From the NCBI RefSeq assembly GCF_030131845.1, contig NZ_JASKYM010000001.1, positions 966,557 to 1,030,556 of the forward strand: a DNA stretch of 64,000 nucleotides, in the 5' to 3' direction. The notes under the pieces are model-generated. The model had not been told where the DNA came from. It did not search any database and was given only the letters and a program-made list of their open reading frames with translations. This DNA comes from Romboutsia sedimentorum (GTDB taxonomy: Bacteria > Bacillota > Clostridia > Peptostreptococcales > Peptostreptococcaceae). This document shows positions 54,001-63,361 of this stretch, piece by piece (positions within the stretch are counted from its first letter, which is position 1; the number at the start of each line of letters is the position of its first letter). The position numbers and the translations under genes are program-made.

Positions 54001-54848
54001 TCAAATTTTACAGATGTTGCTGCACTAAAAGCTTGATCCCACGAATTATTACATCCATCTAATATTTTTATTACACAACTATAATCACTTTTAAATTTAT
54101 CAGTGTAAGTTTCAAGTTCTTCAATTCCATTAAGTTCCTCTAAGGCTTTTTTCATACTTACTTCCATACCACTTATTTCTATCTTTACAGTATCAAGTAT
54201 AGCCATTGCCCATATAGATTTAGAAAACTCAAAATCATCATCTATATTAAACTGTTGTGCTGAAAATTCTAGCCATTCTTTTGGATCAGGAGACGCCATT
54301 GCAAAATTATATATACTAAGAATGATATCTTGTAAGTTATTATCGCCTCTTTTTTCTGCATAACTTTCAACTAAGTTTAAAAATCCTTGGTCTTTATCTA
54401 AATAAAGTTGTTCAAATACTTCTTCTACTGCTTCTGCTTTTAGTAATGTACACTCTGTGCTATCACCTATTCTAAAATTAGGGTCTAAGTTTATTTTGTG
54501 GAAGTTTGATTTTATAACTTCTAAACAAAATGAGTGTATAGTTGTTATGCTTGCTTTGTTTAAAAGTACAAGCTGGTTTTGAAGATGTCTATTTTCAGGA
54601 TTTTTATCTAATGCCTTACCTATTGCATCCCCTATTCTTTCTCTCATTTCTGATGATGCTGCATTTGTAAATGTAACTACAAGCAACTTATCTATATCAA
54701 TAGGATTTTCCCTATCCGTTATCATTTGTATAATACGTTCAACTAGTACTGCTGTTTTTCCGGAACCTGCCGCTGCGGCTACAAGCAAGTTACAGTCTCT
54801 ACTATCTATAACTGCTTGCTGTTCAATTGTCCATTTAGGAGAACTCAT
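51081..54848 (-). CDS. addA: ATP-dependent helicase/nuclease subunit A
   Basis: This 1255-residue SF1 helicase has Walker A AAAGSGKTAVLVERI (near 27-40), FIDEYQDSNLVQ, GDVKQSIYRFR, SIHKSKGLEFPIV and RVLYVAFTRPKEKLI. The C-terminal nuclease core is LRGIIDAYFEE and IVIVDYKTDFV. It resects double-strand breaks with AddB. It overlaps addB by 1 base. An acidic low-complexity insert (near 550-580, TKAKAEEKGKEKEAENN) is unusual but not disabling. Last gene of the operon. Confidence 0.97.
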   Translation of the reverse strand: MSSPKWTIEQQAVIDSRDCNLLVAAAAGSGKTAVLVERIIQMITDRENPIDIDKLLVVTFTNAASSEMRERIGDAIGKALDKNPENRHLQNQLVLLNKASITTIHSFCLEVIKSNFHKINLDPNFRIGDSTECTLLKAEAVEEVFEQLYLDKDQGFLNLVESYAEKRGDNNLQDIILSIYNFAMASPDPKEWLEFSAQQFNIDDDFEFSKSIWAMAILDTVKIEISGMEVSMKKALEELNGIEELETYTDKFKSDYSCVIKILDGCNNSWDQAFSAATSVKFENYVKGVKRLPKDVPSYIKDIKNRADDIRKKVKKSVESMLDSTFSMEKDDIKEEIKYLYNVVKSISETVIKFEEAYQIKKREKGIIDFNDIEHFALEILTSKDEEGKVIPSDIALTYRDKFYEIFIDEYQDSNLVQEVLLSTIAKIKTPNRFMVGDVKQSIYRFRQAKPEIFLKKYADYDNEKGSLYRKIMLYKNFRSRAEVVDCANYIFENTMSKNIGEINYTEEERLNLGAIFKENNDENTIVGGPSEIHIMQTKAKAEEKGKEKEAENNTEEESEEIDNIQLEARMVGNIIKDLMNTKKDEKVQKVYDKRLDDYRPVEFKDIVILLRATSAWAPVFADELMNMNIPTYADTGIGYFDTIEIKTIMSLLQVIDNPMQDIPLLAVLKSPICGFTPEELIDIRIEDNQKSFYEALEIFSEHEDEKGKKSLSFINKLKDFKEKSLYMSTDEFLWYLYTKTGYFAYVGALPGGSQRQANLKILFERAKQFEETSFKGIFNFINFVSKLKKSNTDMGSAKTLGENANVVRIMSIHKSKGLEFPIVICSGMGKNFNTQDFKKNILYHHNLGYGPQVVDYNRKISYPSIAKEALKNKINIENLSEEMRVLYVAFTRPKEKLIITGSTRNIEKSLKSWSNGISGNEVVSQYKILKGRGFLDWIMPSVLKHRDLENLREFADIDLDSIDDHSSKWKSKLWYKEDVTLDENEDEEKDSIGSVLENIDINTPGTEYYDVIKDKLDFSYPYEACVTKPASISVTEIKKIQNTHEENELTEQIFSNKITLKKPLFMQESENKDKITGAEKGTIVHLVMELLDFNKINSVDEIQEQINSFVKKDIMTQKQASVINIYKVYKFFKSSLGQRMLKSKFVKREQTIYAQIKMKDVYIYEDLIKEDNTEKYNDESLMLRGIIDAYFEEDEKIVIVDYKTDFVNEENKEEVINRYKKQLDLYSNVVKSLTGKEVKEKYVYLFGIDEGISI

Positions 54849-57800
54849 TATTTCACCTCTCCTCTCATTGTATTTATTACTTCATCATCACTTTTTTTAT
54901 TTATAATTTTATATTTATTATCCTTTAATGTTGTATCAAACTGACATATTGAAGAATAATTACAGAAATCACATGAATTTTTATCTTTATTTTTATATGG
55001 AGCTATACTTATATTTCCACCTAACATATCTTCACATAGCTCTTTTATAAGGCTTTTCACATACTTTCTTATTACTTCAAATTCTTCATTTGTTACACCT
55101 TTTGTATGTCTACCTAGGGTACCATCTTTATTTAAATTAGCTGGTATAACTAAAGATGTAGTTCGCTCTCCACTAGCTAGGGACTTGTCCATTTGCTTTA
55201 TTATATTAGAGTCTTTAATCAAAAGACCTTGCATCTTTAGATTTTTTAATATTTCTTCTCTTATTTCTTCGTCTTCTTTATTTTCATCAGCTTTTATTAT
55301 AGGGTCATCAATTCTAGAATATAATATTGCTGCTGGACTTAAGTTTTTAGCATTTTCTTTTCCACTTTCTAGTATTGCATCTAAATAAACTAATAATTGT
55401 AATTGAAGTCCATGATATATATCTGTTAAACTTAAATCTTTTTTTCCTGATTTATAGTCAACTATTCTTATATATTTACCTTCTTCATTTTCAAATTCAT
55501 CAATTCTATCAATTTGACCTCTTAAATTTATTTCTACTCCATTTTGTAAAACTATTTTTATAGGAGGATACTTTCCTTTACTTCCAAAGTCAACTTCATA
55601 GTCAACTGGGTCAAATGAACCTTGTTTTATTTGTTCACTTATTATACTTATTGCCGATATAAGCATATTTTTAAGTCTATAAGCAAGATATCTATATCTT
55701 TCTGAACTTTGTAATATGTATCCTGGTATTTTAGATACTATTTCATCTACTATTTGAGATACTCTATTTTGTATATATGTATAATTTATATCTCTCCAGT
55801 CTAAATTATCTACACTTAACTGTTTTGAGAATTGGTCTAATATATTGTGTATAAATGTTCCTAAATCTGGTGCACTAAATTCATATTCTTTTCTTTCTTT
55901 TGCTTTTAATCCATACTGAATAAAATACGCAAATGGACACCCCGCATATCTTTCTAACCTAGAAACACTTAAATTAGTATCGTATAAACTTCTTATTTTT
56001 TCTTCTTCTATTTTTTGAACTTGGTTTGTATAATTTAACCCACTTATAACTTTTTTAGCTATTTCTTTGTATTCTTCATCATTACAATAATATCTATAAA
56101 CATCTAACCATATATTGTTTATTTCTTTACCATCATCAAACTCTTTTATTTCATTAATAAGTGAATTAAAAGTTGGAGATTTTACAGTTATTTTATTAAG
56201 TATTTCTTCATCACTTTCAGCATCTATTTCTACTAAATAACTTTGGTTATCTATGTTTGGGAATATTTTTTTAAGTCTAGACACTATTACAGATGGTCTT
56301 ATAGTTTTTCCTTCGTGGTCAGAAATAGGATAACTTACTGTTAAGTTTTCACTTGTTGAAGTAAGTGCTTTATAAACTAAGTATTGTTCTTCAAATGTTT
56401 TAGTTTTACTATCTATATCTACATCTAAGCCTTTTTTGCCTAAATTTGATCTGTCACTATCACTAAGCAAACCACTATCTTTTGCTATAAGAGGGAATGT
56501 TCCATCTGTCGTTCCTATTAAATAAAGATATTTGGTATTAGCATTTTTCATTCTATCAACACTACTTACAAGTACTTGGTCTATACTTGGAGGTACTAAT
56601 CCAAGTTCATACTCATCAAATCCTAATCCAATAAGCTTTACAAATTTATCTAAAGCTATCTTTTCTTCGCCCATTATTTCTACCATTTGGTCAAAAGTTT
56701 CTACTACTATATTCCATACTTGAGAATATTGATTTGCTATATCTAATTCACCTTTATCTTTAAAATTTGTTATTAGATTTTCTATAGTAGTTGGCATATC
56801 TATGTCTATTAAAAATTCATATATAAATTTACATATGTCCTCTACCTTATTTTTTCCTTTTAAGTTTTCTTGTAATTTTATTATAGGTTTTAAAACTTTA
56901 TCTTTTATTTCATTAACTTTTTCTCTTATAGCTATTTCATGTTCTTTTTCATCACTAACTATATTATGATTTATTCTATATTCCCACTTTTCCTCAAACC
57001 ATTTTTTACCCTTTATTCCATTTGCAAGTACATAGTTTTCAAGTAAACTAATTTCTTCATTGCTTACACCAATAAGTCCACTTTTTAAATATCTAAACAT
57101 AGTTTCATAGCTATATCTTCTATTTTTCATTTCTAGTGCTGATATTATAAGCACTATTATAGGATTACTTTTAGCTTCTCTTTTTTTGTCTATAAAGTTT
57201 GGAATTTTATATTCATTAAATATTGAGTTTACTAAAAAATCATATTTATTTAAATCTCTAGTAGCTATTGTTATATCTCTGTATCTAACATTTTTATCTC
57301 TTACTAAGCTTATTATTTCTTTTGCAATTTCTTCTACTTCAGAATATAAATTATTAAATTCTTTTATTTTTATATTATTAGTTTTCTTTTCATACACCCT
57401 ATAAGGATATGAATGATAGTATTTTTCTAAATGTTGAAGTTCTTCACTATTTTTAAATCTTGGTATTACATTGTTATCTAAATTTACTGATGGAAGTAAT
57501 GATACCCCTTCTTCATTGCATAGCTTAATAAGCTTTTGATAAGTAAATTTAGTTCTTGAAAAAGCATCTGTTTTGTTATATGTAATGTTACTTGGGTTAT
57601 CTACTGTTAGTGATATATGTACTTCTTTAGCTTTATGAAAAATTGACTTTAATGCTCTATACTGATTTGGTGTAAAACCTGTATATTCATCAATATAGAT
57701 ATATGCATCATTAAAATAATCACATATGTCTAATTTATCAGCTAGTGATCTTAGCATATCTTGAGAATCTACATAATTTTCATGTAATTTTTCTTCAAAC

Positions 57801-58300
57801 TCTTTATATATTTTACTTACATCTTTTAGCTTTAAGCTTAAAGTTTCATTTTCTACTTCACCAGATATATTTTCTAACATTTCATAGCTAACATTATACT
57901 GCTTTAATTCTGATATCATCTCTGCTATTGAACTTACAAAACCTGATTGTGCTGCTGACTTTGAAAATATATCTAATTCACTACTTACATTTTCTATGGC
58001 TCTGTAAGTCATCATCGCTTTACCACTTGAATTTATATTAACATCTGTTAATCCACCTACATAAGAAAAAACTATACTACTCATAGTTTTAAAACTTAGA
58101 ACTCTAGCTCTTAAAAATTTATCTTTTTCTTTTCCTAAAAAGAGTTTACTCATTCTTTTTTCCATCTCAAATGTATACTGTTCTGGAACTAATAGTATTA
58201 CTGGAGATGTTTCATCATCTTGTACTCTTTTTTTTATTTCATCAAGCATATAAGTAGATTTTCCACTTCCACCTCTGCCTAACACAAATTTAACGCCCAT
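54848..58300 (-). CDS. addB: ATP-dependent helicase/nuclease subunit B
   Basis: The product has 1150 residues from the chosen start. It has a Walker A GRGGSGKSTYMLDEI near residue 10, a helicase-like body and a C-terminal nuclease (LRGQIDRID, YIRIVDYKSG and QLQLLVYLD). The iron-sulfur cluster cysteines are AGCPFAYF and CDFCNYSSIC. The start at 58300 follows GAGGAGG; the frame from 58315 would include that site. It overlaps the nuclease gene upstream by 11 bases and addA by 1. Confidence 0.96.
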   Translation of the reverse strand: MGVKFVLGRGGSGKSTYMLDEIKKRVQDDETSPVILLVPEQYTFEMEKRMSKLFLGKEKDKFLRARVLSFKTMSSIVFSYVGGLTDVNINSSGKAMMTYRAIENVSSELDIFSKSAAQSGFVSSIAEMISELKQYNVSYEMLENISGEVENETLSLKLKDVSKIYKEFEEKLHENYVDSQDMLRSLADKLDICDYFNDAYIYIDEYTGFTPNQYRALKSIFHKAKEVHISLTVDNPSNITYNKTDAFSRTKFTYQKLIKLCNEEGVSLLPSVNLDNNVIPRFKNSEELQHLEKYYHSYPYRVYEKKTNNIKIKEFNNLYSEVEEIAKEIISLVRDKNVRYRDITIATRDLNKYDFLVNSIFNEYKIPNFIDKKREAKSNPIIVLIISALEMKNRRYSYETMFRYLKSGLIGVSNEEISLLENYVLANGIKGKKWFEEKWEYRINHNIVSDEKEHEIAIREKVNEIKDKVLKPIIKLQENLKGKNKVEDICKFIYEFLIDIDMPTTIENLITNFKDKGELDIANQYSQVWNIVVETFDQMVEIMGEEKIALDKFVKLIGLGFDEYELGLVPPSIDQVLVSSVDRMKNANTKYLYLIGTTDGTFPLIAKDSGLLSDSDRSNLGKKGLDVDIDSKTKTFEEQYLVYKALTSTSENLTVSYPISDHEGKTIRPSVIVSRLKKIFPNIDNQSYLVEIDAESDEEILNKITVKSPTFNSLINEIKEFDDGKEINNIWLDVYRYYCNDEEYKEIAKKVISGLNYTNQVQKIEEEKIRSLYDTNLSVSRLERYAGCPFAYFIQYGLKAKERKEYEFSAPDLGTFIHNILDQFSKQLSVDNLDWRDINYTYIQNRVSQIVDEIVSKIPGYILQSSERYRYLAYRLKNMLISAISIISEQIKQGSFDPVDYEVDFGSKGKYPPIKIVLQNGVEINLRGQIDRIDEFENEEGKYIRIVDYKSGKKDLSLTDIYHGLQLQLLVYLDAILESGKENAKNLSPAAILYSRIDDPIIKADENKEDEEIREEILKNLKMQGLLIKDSNIIKQMDKSLASGERTTSLVIPANLNKDGTLGRHTKGVTNEEFEVIRKYVKSLIKELCEDMLGGNISIAPYKNKDKNSCDFCNYSSICQFDTTLKDNKYKIINKKSDDEVINTMRGEVK

Positions 58301-59069
58301 AAACTTCCTCCTCAAAAATACTATAATCTAAGTCTAGCCCATTACATAACTTATTGAATTCACAAAACTGACAATGATTTTTATTTTTTATCAAATCGTA
58401 TTTGTAAGTTTCTTGTTCTTCACTATATTTAGTATTTTGTATTTTATCTATGTAACTTATTATATTTTTTTTATTTATATTGTGTTTTTCATCACTATAA
58501 GAAATGCTAACACAATCAGTATCAAATTCAGGCTGATAATATTTCATTTTTATATTTTTTGTATCTATATTGATATCAAATAATTTAGGTATTACTTCTT
58601 TAGCTAAAAGCATATAAACAATAGTTTGCATTCTATTTTCTGCATTTTTATAATCCACTTTTTTATTTTCTGTTTTCCAGTCCCATATTTCAATTTCATT
58701 TTCTTTTATTATTACTAAATCGTATTTTGCTTGTATTATACTTTTATTAAGATTCAATCTTACTTCATATTCTGGTAAATAAGTATATTCACTTGATATA
58801 GGTATCAAGTCTTTAATTTTTTCTATCCATCTTACAAAATCATGTTTTGTATTATCGTTTACTCCGAGTGGTATATTACTAAAATACCTTTCACATAACA
58901 AATGAAACTCGCTACCACTTTTTAAGCTTTCATAGTATTCTCTACTTTGTATATCATCATGTTTCCAATTTATTTTATCAATATATTTGTACTTAAATTT
59001 AAAAGGACATGATTTATATGTGTTTATTGAATTTTGACTATATCTAAAATGATTTAATTTTTTATTCAT
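58290..59069 (-). CDS. Stand-alone PD-(D/E)XK nuclease with AddB/Cas4-type iron-sulfur cysteines
   Basis: This 259-residue protein begins NSINTYKSCPFKFKYKYID, a RecB-family nuclease entry. A histidine/glutamate region (GSEFHLLCERYF) is followed by the core IQAKYDLVII, EIEIWDWKTENKK and MQTIVYMLL. The four cysteines (CPF near 18 and CQFCEFNKLC near 235) fit a 4Fe-4S staple as in AddB or Cas4. No cas genes are near. It lies between the UvrD-type helicase (8-base overlap) and addB (11-base overlap), suggesting it works with the upstream helicase. The ribosome site is GGAAGTG. Confidence 0.9.
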   Translation of the reverse strand: MNKKLNHFRYSQNSINTYKSCPFKFKYKYIDKINWKHDDIQSREYYESLKSGSEFHLLCERYFSNIPLGVNDNTKHDFVRWIEKIKDLIPISSEYTYLPEYEVRLNLNKSIIQAKYDLVIIKENEIEIWDWKTENKKVDYKNAENRMQTIVYMLLAKEVIPKLFDINIDTKNIKMKYYQPEFDTDCVSISYSDEKHNINKKNIISYIDKIQNTKYSEEQETYKYDLIKNKNHCQFCEFNKLCNGLDLDYSIFEEEVYGR

Positions 59070-61284
59070 TTATAATCACTTCCTTTTTCCTTTTCTCTAT
59101 GTGTTTTTCTAATTCATTTATATATAATGAAGGTTTTTGCATTTTATTTTTCTTACCGACATCAGCGTTATCTTTATATAGACTACATGAAAGTATTAGC
59201 ATTTCCTTAGCTCTAGTCATACCCACATATAATAATCTTATTTTTTCATTTATTAAATCTATTTTACTTTTATATACATAATTTGTAGGTTCTACTCCCA
59301 TTGCAATAGTTTCTATTTCACTTTTAATTATAGCTGTTGGGTTTTTGTACTTGTCTTTTAGATACCATTTATCACATTGGAATTTTTGATTTATATTATC
59401 TGGAAAATTATATTCTACAAGGCCTAGCAAAAATACGCAATCCCACTCCATTCCCTTTGATTTGTGGTAATTACAAACAGTTATGCTTCCAGGTTGTGGT
59501 TCATATCCATTCATCTCATAAACTACCTCTATAATATGGTTAAATACTTTATTTTTAGTATTAAACAATATGTTATATACATCTACTAAATTTGTATTAA
59601 CATTATCAGCTGATATAAATTTTATATAAAATGATAAATATTCTATAACTGCTTTATCTTCTTTTTCTAAATTTAATTTTTCACCTATAAATAAAATTAG
59701 TATATCTAACCTTACAGTAGGATGTTGTAGTATATCTTTTAAAACTTTTAATCCGTTTAGAAACCCTTTATATATATCGTAATCTTTGTCTATTATAATA
59801 GACTCACTTTTTTCTTCATTATACATAAGGTCTTCTACATTGTACTTTGCAATCATTTGTAGAAAATCCGCTTTACCTAATTCATTGTCTGTATGTATAA
59901 ATACTTTATCTAAAGCTAATATAAGTTTTTCTATTTCATCACAATTAATTATAAAATCAATTATATACCCCATATTATTTAGTATTTTTCTTTTGTTTAA
60001 TGAATTTGGACCTAACTCTTCAAATTCCATATTCTCTTGAATCAACACTCTTGCTGTCTGTGTAATTTGGTCATTAAAAGGCACTAAAATTCCTATACTT
60101 TTATCTGGATATTTCTTTTTTATTGCTTTTGTATATTTTACGGTCTTTATTATTTCATCTTCCCAAGTTTCATATCTTTTAGTATTTATACTATACACAT
60201 CTGGTTTAGGATTTTCCCTATATCCCATACCACTTGGAACAGTTCTTATTTCCATATTTTCTAATGCTTGTCTACATTCCTCTTGTTTAAATTCAGTAGT
60301 TACATATTGCACTAGTTTGTTAGCCAAATCTAATATATCCTTAGAACTTCTATTAGACATATCCATCCTATAGCAATTATCACTTTCTTCTATAAACTCT
60401 TTGAAGTACTTTGGATCTGATGATGAAAATGTGCCTGTAATACTTTGATTTATATCTCCAACTCTAACTAAATTATTATTTTCCTTAGATATTAGTTTTA
60501 TAATTTTTCCTTGTATTTCATTTGAATCTTGGCACTCATCTTCAAATATATACTTGTATTTATTTTGGAATTTCATTCTTAAATTTTCATCTAATCTTAA
60601 GGCTCTGTATGCTAGTATTAAAATATCGTCATAGTCTAGCAAGCCATTTTGTTTTAATTTTTTATCATAATCTTTATATATAGGAAGTATTATTTTCAAA
60701 ATACCTTTATAGTCATTTGCTACTATACATTCTAATCGATCTGGAGAAATTTCTTTGTATTTTAGTTCACCTATAGCATTTCCTACAAGTTCATAAAATC
60801 CATTCTCCCAAGCATTGACCATTCGCTCTCTCCACTCACCATCTTTTTGGTCTTTTAAAAACCATTGAAATGCTCTTTCTCCACCGCTCATTCTAAATTT
60901 ATATATGCAATCACTCAATATTATGCTTTTTTGTAAATCATCAGCAATGCTAAATTCTTCACTTAACATAACAACTTCTGGTTTTTCTTTTATTATTTTT
61001 ACAGCTAAACTGTGTATTGTCATTACCTCATAAGAGTTTTCTTCTTTTATCTCATTATCTTGTAATATTTTTTTTATTCTTCCTTTGAAGTTGTTAACTG
61101 CACTATTCATATAAGTAAGTATTAATATTTTTGAATTATCATGTTTTTTTTCTTTTAAAAGTTTTGCTACTAAATTTGTAACTATAAAAGTTTTACCTGC
61201 ACCAGGAACTGCTGGAACTGCCATAGTTCCATTTTCATATCCTATTATTGGTAATTGATCTTCTCTATAATTAATGTTGTTCAT
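59062..61284 (-). CDS. UvrD/Rep-type SF1A DNA helicase
   Basis: This 740-residue helicase has all core motifs: AVPGAGKTFIVTNL (motif I, near 25), YIFEDECQDSNEIQ, VRVGDINQSITGTFS, CNYHKSKGMEWDCVFLLGL and IRLLYVGMTRAKEMLIL. It has no nuclease domain, unlike AddA; the next gene supplies one. It is first coupled to the P-loop-less protein (14-base overlap), with GGAGGC before ATG. This suits a RecB-like motor split from its nuclease. Distinct from pcrA or uvrD housekeeping copies by its context. Confidence 0.92.
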   Translation of the reverse strand: MNNINYREDQLPIIGYENGTMAVPAVPGAGKTFIVTNLVAKLLKEKKHDNSKILILTYMNSAVNNFKGRIKKILQDNEIKEENSYEVMTIHSLAVKIIKEKPEVVMLSEEFSIADDLQKSIILSDCIYKFRMSGGERAFQWFLKDQKDGEWRERMVNAWENGFYELVGNAIGELKYKEISPDRLECIVANDYKGILKIILPIYKDYDKKLKQNGLLDYDDILILAYRALRLDENLRMKFQNKYKYIFEDECQDSNEIQGKIIKLISKENNNLVRVGDINQSITGTFSSSDPKYFKEFIEESDNCYRMDMSNRSSKDILDLANKLVQYVTTEFKQEECRQALENMEIRTVPSGMGYRENPKPDVYSINTKRYETWEDEIIKTVKYTKAIKKKYPDKSIGILVPFNDQITQTARVLIQENMEFEELGPNSLNKRKILNNMGYIIDFIINCDEIEKLILALDKVFIHTDNELGKADFLQMIAKYNVEDLMYNEEKSESIIIDKDYDIYKGFLNGLKVLKDILQHPTVRLDILILFIGEKLNLEKEDKAVIEYLSFYIKFISADNVNTNLVDVYNILFNTKNKVFNHIIEVVYEMNGYEPQPGSITVCNYHKSKGMEWDCVFLLGLVEYNFPDNINQKFQCDKWYLKDKYKNPTAIIKSEIETIAMGVEPTNYVYKSKIDLINEKIRLLYVGMTRAKEMLILSCSLYKDNADVGKKNKMQKPSLYINELEKHIEKRKKEVIINE

Positions 61285-63235
61285 AGAAGTTGCCTCCGTT
61301 ATCCACTATCTTTAATAGTAAACTATATAATATACTTTCTTGAATGTACCCGTTTACCGTATATTCACTTTTATATGCATAGACTGTTTTTGCGTTTATT
61401 AATAAGTTGTATATCATATTATATAAGTAATATTTTTTATATTCTTCTTCCATTTGGTCGCTATAAACTTTATTTTCTTTAAATGATTTTCTAAGTACTA
61501 TAATATTACTTATATCTTTTTCTATCTTCATATTCCAAGCATTACTACCTATATCTACCCATAGTTGTATAGGCCTATCCATAATTGATGATATATAAGA
61601 ATATGGAGTAGTTATTACTACCTTATCACACTCATTTAACTCTCTTAATTCTGCTATAGAAAAGTAATCATTTATAGTACTTTTTAAAGCATCTATAAAT
61701 ATTTTTTCTTTGTCTTTGCTTTTATCTAAACCTAGTAAGCTAATATTTTCTGTAAACACTTCACTTTCGTGTATTATTTGTTTACATATATGCACATTTT
61801 CTTTGCCATGCTTAAGGTTAAGCATTTTATCTATATAAAATTTCATTAAAAATTCGCTTATTTTTAACTTTTCATCTTTTTTGTTTGATATATATTTTAA
61901 AACTTCATTAAGTTCTTCGCTTTCATCTTTATTTTTATATATCTTAAAAGCTTGTATTCTATTTACATTTAGTAGTATTTCTATAAAGCTTATATACTCT
62001 TCGTCTTTTATAATTTCTTTATAATCATAAAAAATGCAAGATGCTACTACCAATGCATTTGAATACGGATAATCAATTATTTTTTTATCTTTCTTAGTGT
62101 TGAATGCTTCTATGTTGCTATCTTCTAATTTATTTTTTATTTGATAATCTAATATAGTATTGTTTATAGGTGATATTATAGCTATATCTTTCGGTGATGT
62201 TTCATTTGCAACCAATTCTAAAACTTTATTACAAACTTCTCCTATCATTTCATTGTATAGCTGACTACATTCATTCAAATGCATATTAACAGGCAATGAG
62301 AATATATCTTGCATACCTATTTTATTTTCAAAAATTTCTTTTATAGACATTTCATTTTTCAAAAGTATATTTGTAATTTGATTACTATCATGTTTGATTT
62401 CATCTATATTATAGTTTTTCAATAGATTTTCATATATGTATTCCATGTCTATATTATTAAATACAGAGTAGTCCCTAGTGCTGTTAAAGTAAATGTATGT
62501 ATCTTTTGCATAGTCTTGTACCAACTTTATAAAATCAACTTCTGCGCTACTGCATGATTCTAAGCTATCAACTATAAGATAATTTATCTCTTTTGTTAAA
62601 TAAGCTCTATAAATTGCATTATTTAATAAATACTTATTATATAAATATATACAAAGTGAATTATCTATCATGGAGTTTTCTAATAATTTATTTATATAAT
62701 AATTTATAATTTCATTCATTTGGCTATAAGAAAATTTATTTAAACTATCTTTATTTTTTTTAGATAAATATAATTTTTCTCCTATAGTATTAAAATCAAT
62801 TAAACTTAGTGCAGCTTTATTTATATTAGTATTTATACTAATTGAAATATTTTTATTGGTGCCTGTAATATCTTCAAAATATCCATCTAAGTTTCTCTTA
62901 GTTTTTACTTTATTGTTTATTATATAGTCAGTTAAGCTACTATTTATAAAAATAGGTGATATTACATCTCTTTTTATTCTTTCACAACTTTGTTCTACAA
63001 TTGGCCAAAACTTAACTAATTCTTTTTTGACAAAGTTTAAATAAGTTATAATATTTAAATCTTCACTAAACTCTATATCTATTTTACTTTCATAATTTAA
63101 CTTTATATTATTGTTAGGTACTAAAAGCATTATACTTTTAGACTTATAGTTATTTTCTTTTAATAATTTCATGTATGCATTTAAAATCTTATTTTGTTTG
63201 TACTTAATATTATTTTCTTCAAATAAGTGCTTCAT
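61271..63235 (-). CDS. Helicase-fold protein without a P-loop (RecC/AddB-like), first gene of the repair operon
   Basis: This 654-residue protein is highly diverged. It has no Walker A, but traces of SF1 helicase motifs remain: SIMLLVPNNNIKLNYESKI (like motif Ia), NYLIVDSLESCSSAEVDFI (a degraded motif II), PKDIAIISPINNTILDYQIKNKL (like motif IV), and KVVITTPYSYIS with QLWVDIGSNAW near the end. This is what a catalytically dead partner such as RecC or the AddB helicase half looks like. It overlaps the UvrD-type helicase by 14 bases. Promoter at 63269; ribosome site AAAGGA. The RecC-like role is inference. Confidence 0.75.
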   Translation of the reverse strand: MKHLFEENNIKYKQNKILNAYMKLLKENNYKSKSIMLLVPNNNIKLNYESKIDIEFSEDLNIITYLNFVKKELVKFWPIVEQSCERIKRDVISPIFINSSLTDYIINNKVKTKRNLDGYFEDITGTNKNISISINTNINKAALSLIDFNTIGEKLYLSKKNKDSLNKFSYSQMNEIINYYINKLLENSMIDNSLCIYLYNKYLLNNAIYRAYLTKEINYLIVDSLESCSSAEVDFIKLVQDYAKDTYIYFNSTRDYSVFNNIDMEYIYENLLKNYNIDEIKHDSNQITNILLKNEMSIKEIFENKIGMQDIFSLPVNMHLNECSQLYNEMIGEVCNKVLELVANETSPKDIAIISPINNTILDYQIKNKLEDSNIEAFNTKKDKKIIDYPYSNALVVASCIFYDYKEIIKDEEYISFIEILLNVNRIQAFKIYKNKDESEELNEVLKYISNKKDEKLKISEFLMKFYIDKMLNLKHGKENVHICKQIIHESEVFTENISLLGLDKSKDKEKIFIDALKSTINDYFSIAELRELNECDKVVITTPYSYISSIMDRPIQLWVDIGSNAWNMKIEKDISNIIVLRKSFKENKVYSDQMEEEYKKYYLYNMIYNLLINAKTVYAYKSEYTVNGYIQESILYSLLLKIVDNGGNFYEQH

Positions 63236-63268
63236 AAAAATCCTTTCTTTAATTGTATTTATATATTA

Positions 63269-63277
63269 ATTATATCA
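63269..63277 (-). promoter_or_regulatory. Extended -10 promoter of the repair operon
   Basis: TGATATAAT on the minus strand is an extended -10 about 33 bases before the first ATG. No clear -35 is seen. Confidence 0.6.
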
Positions 63278-63309
63278 CACTAGCGTTTTTGCATTCTTTT
63301 TGACATAAT

Positions 63310-63334
63310 AAAAAGCAGCTCTTGGCTGCTTTTT
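63310..63334. terminator. Bidirectional terminator after the membrane-protein gene
   Basis: AAAAAGCAGC (63310-63319) and GCTGCTTTTT (63325-63334) have a 5-base loop, with U-runs on both sides. It lies just before the repair operon promoter. Confidence 0.9.
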
Positions 63335-63361
63335 ATTAAAACTATATTGTAATTATTTAGA

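Noticed and set aside
58290..59069. A Cas4 gene marking a CRISPR locus
   Set aside because: No cas1, cas2 or repeat array occurs in the window, and the operon context is DNA repair.
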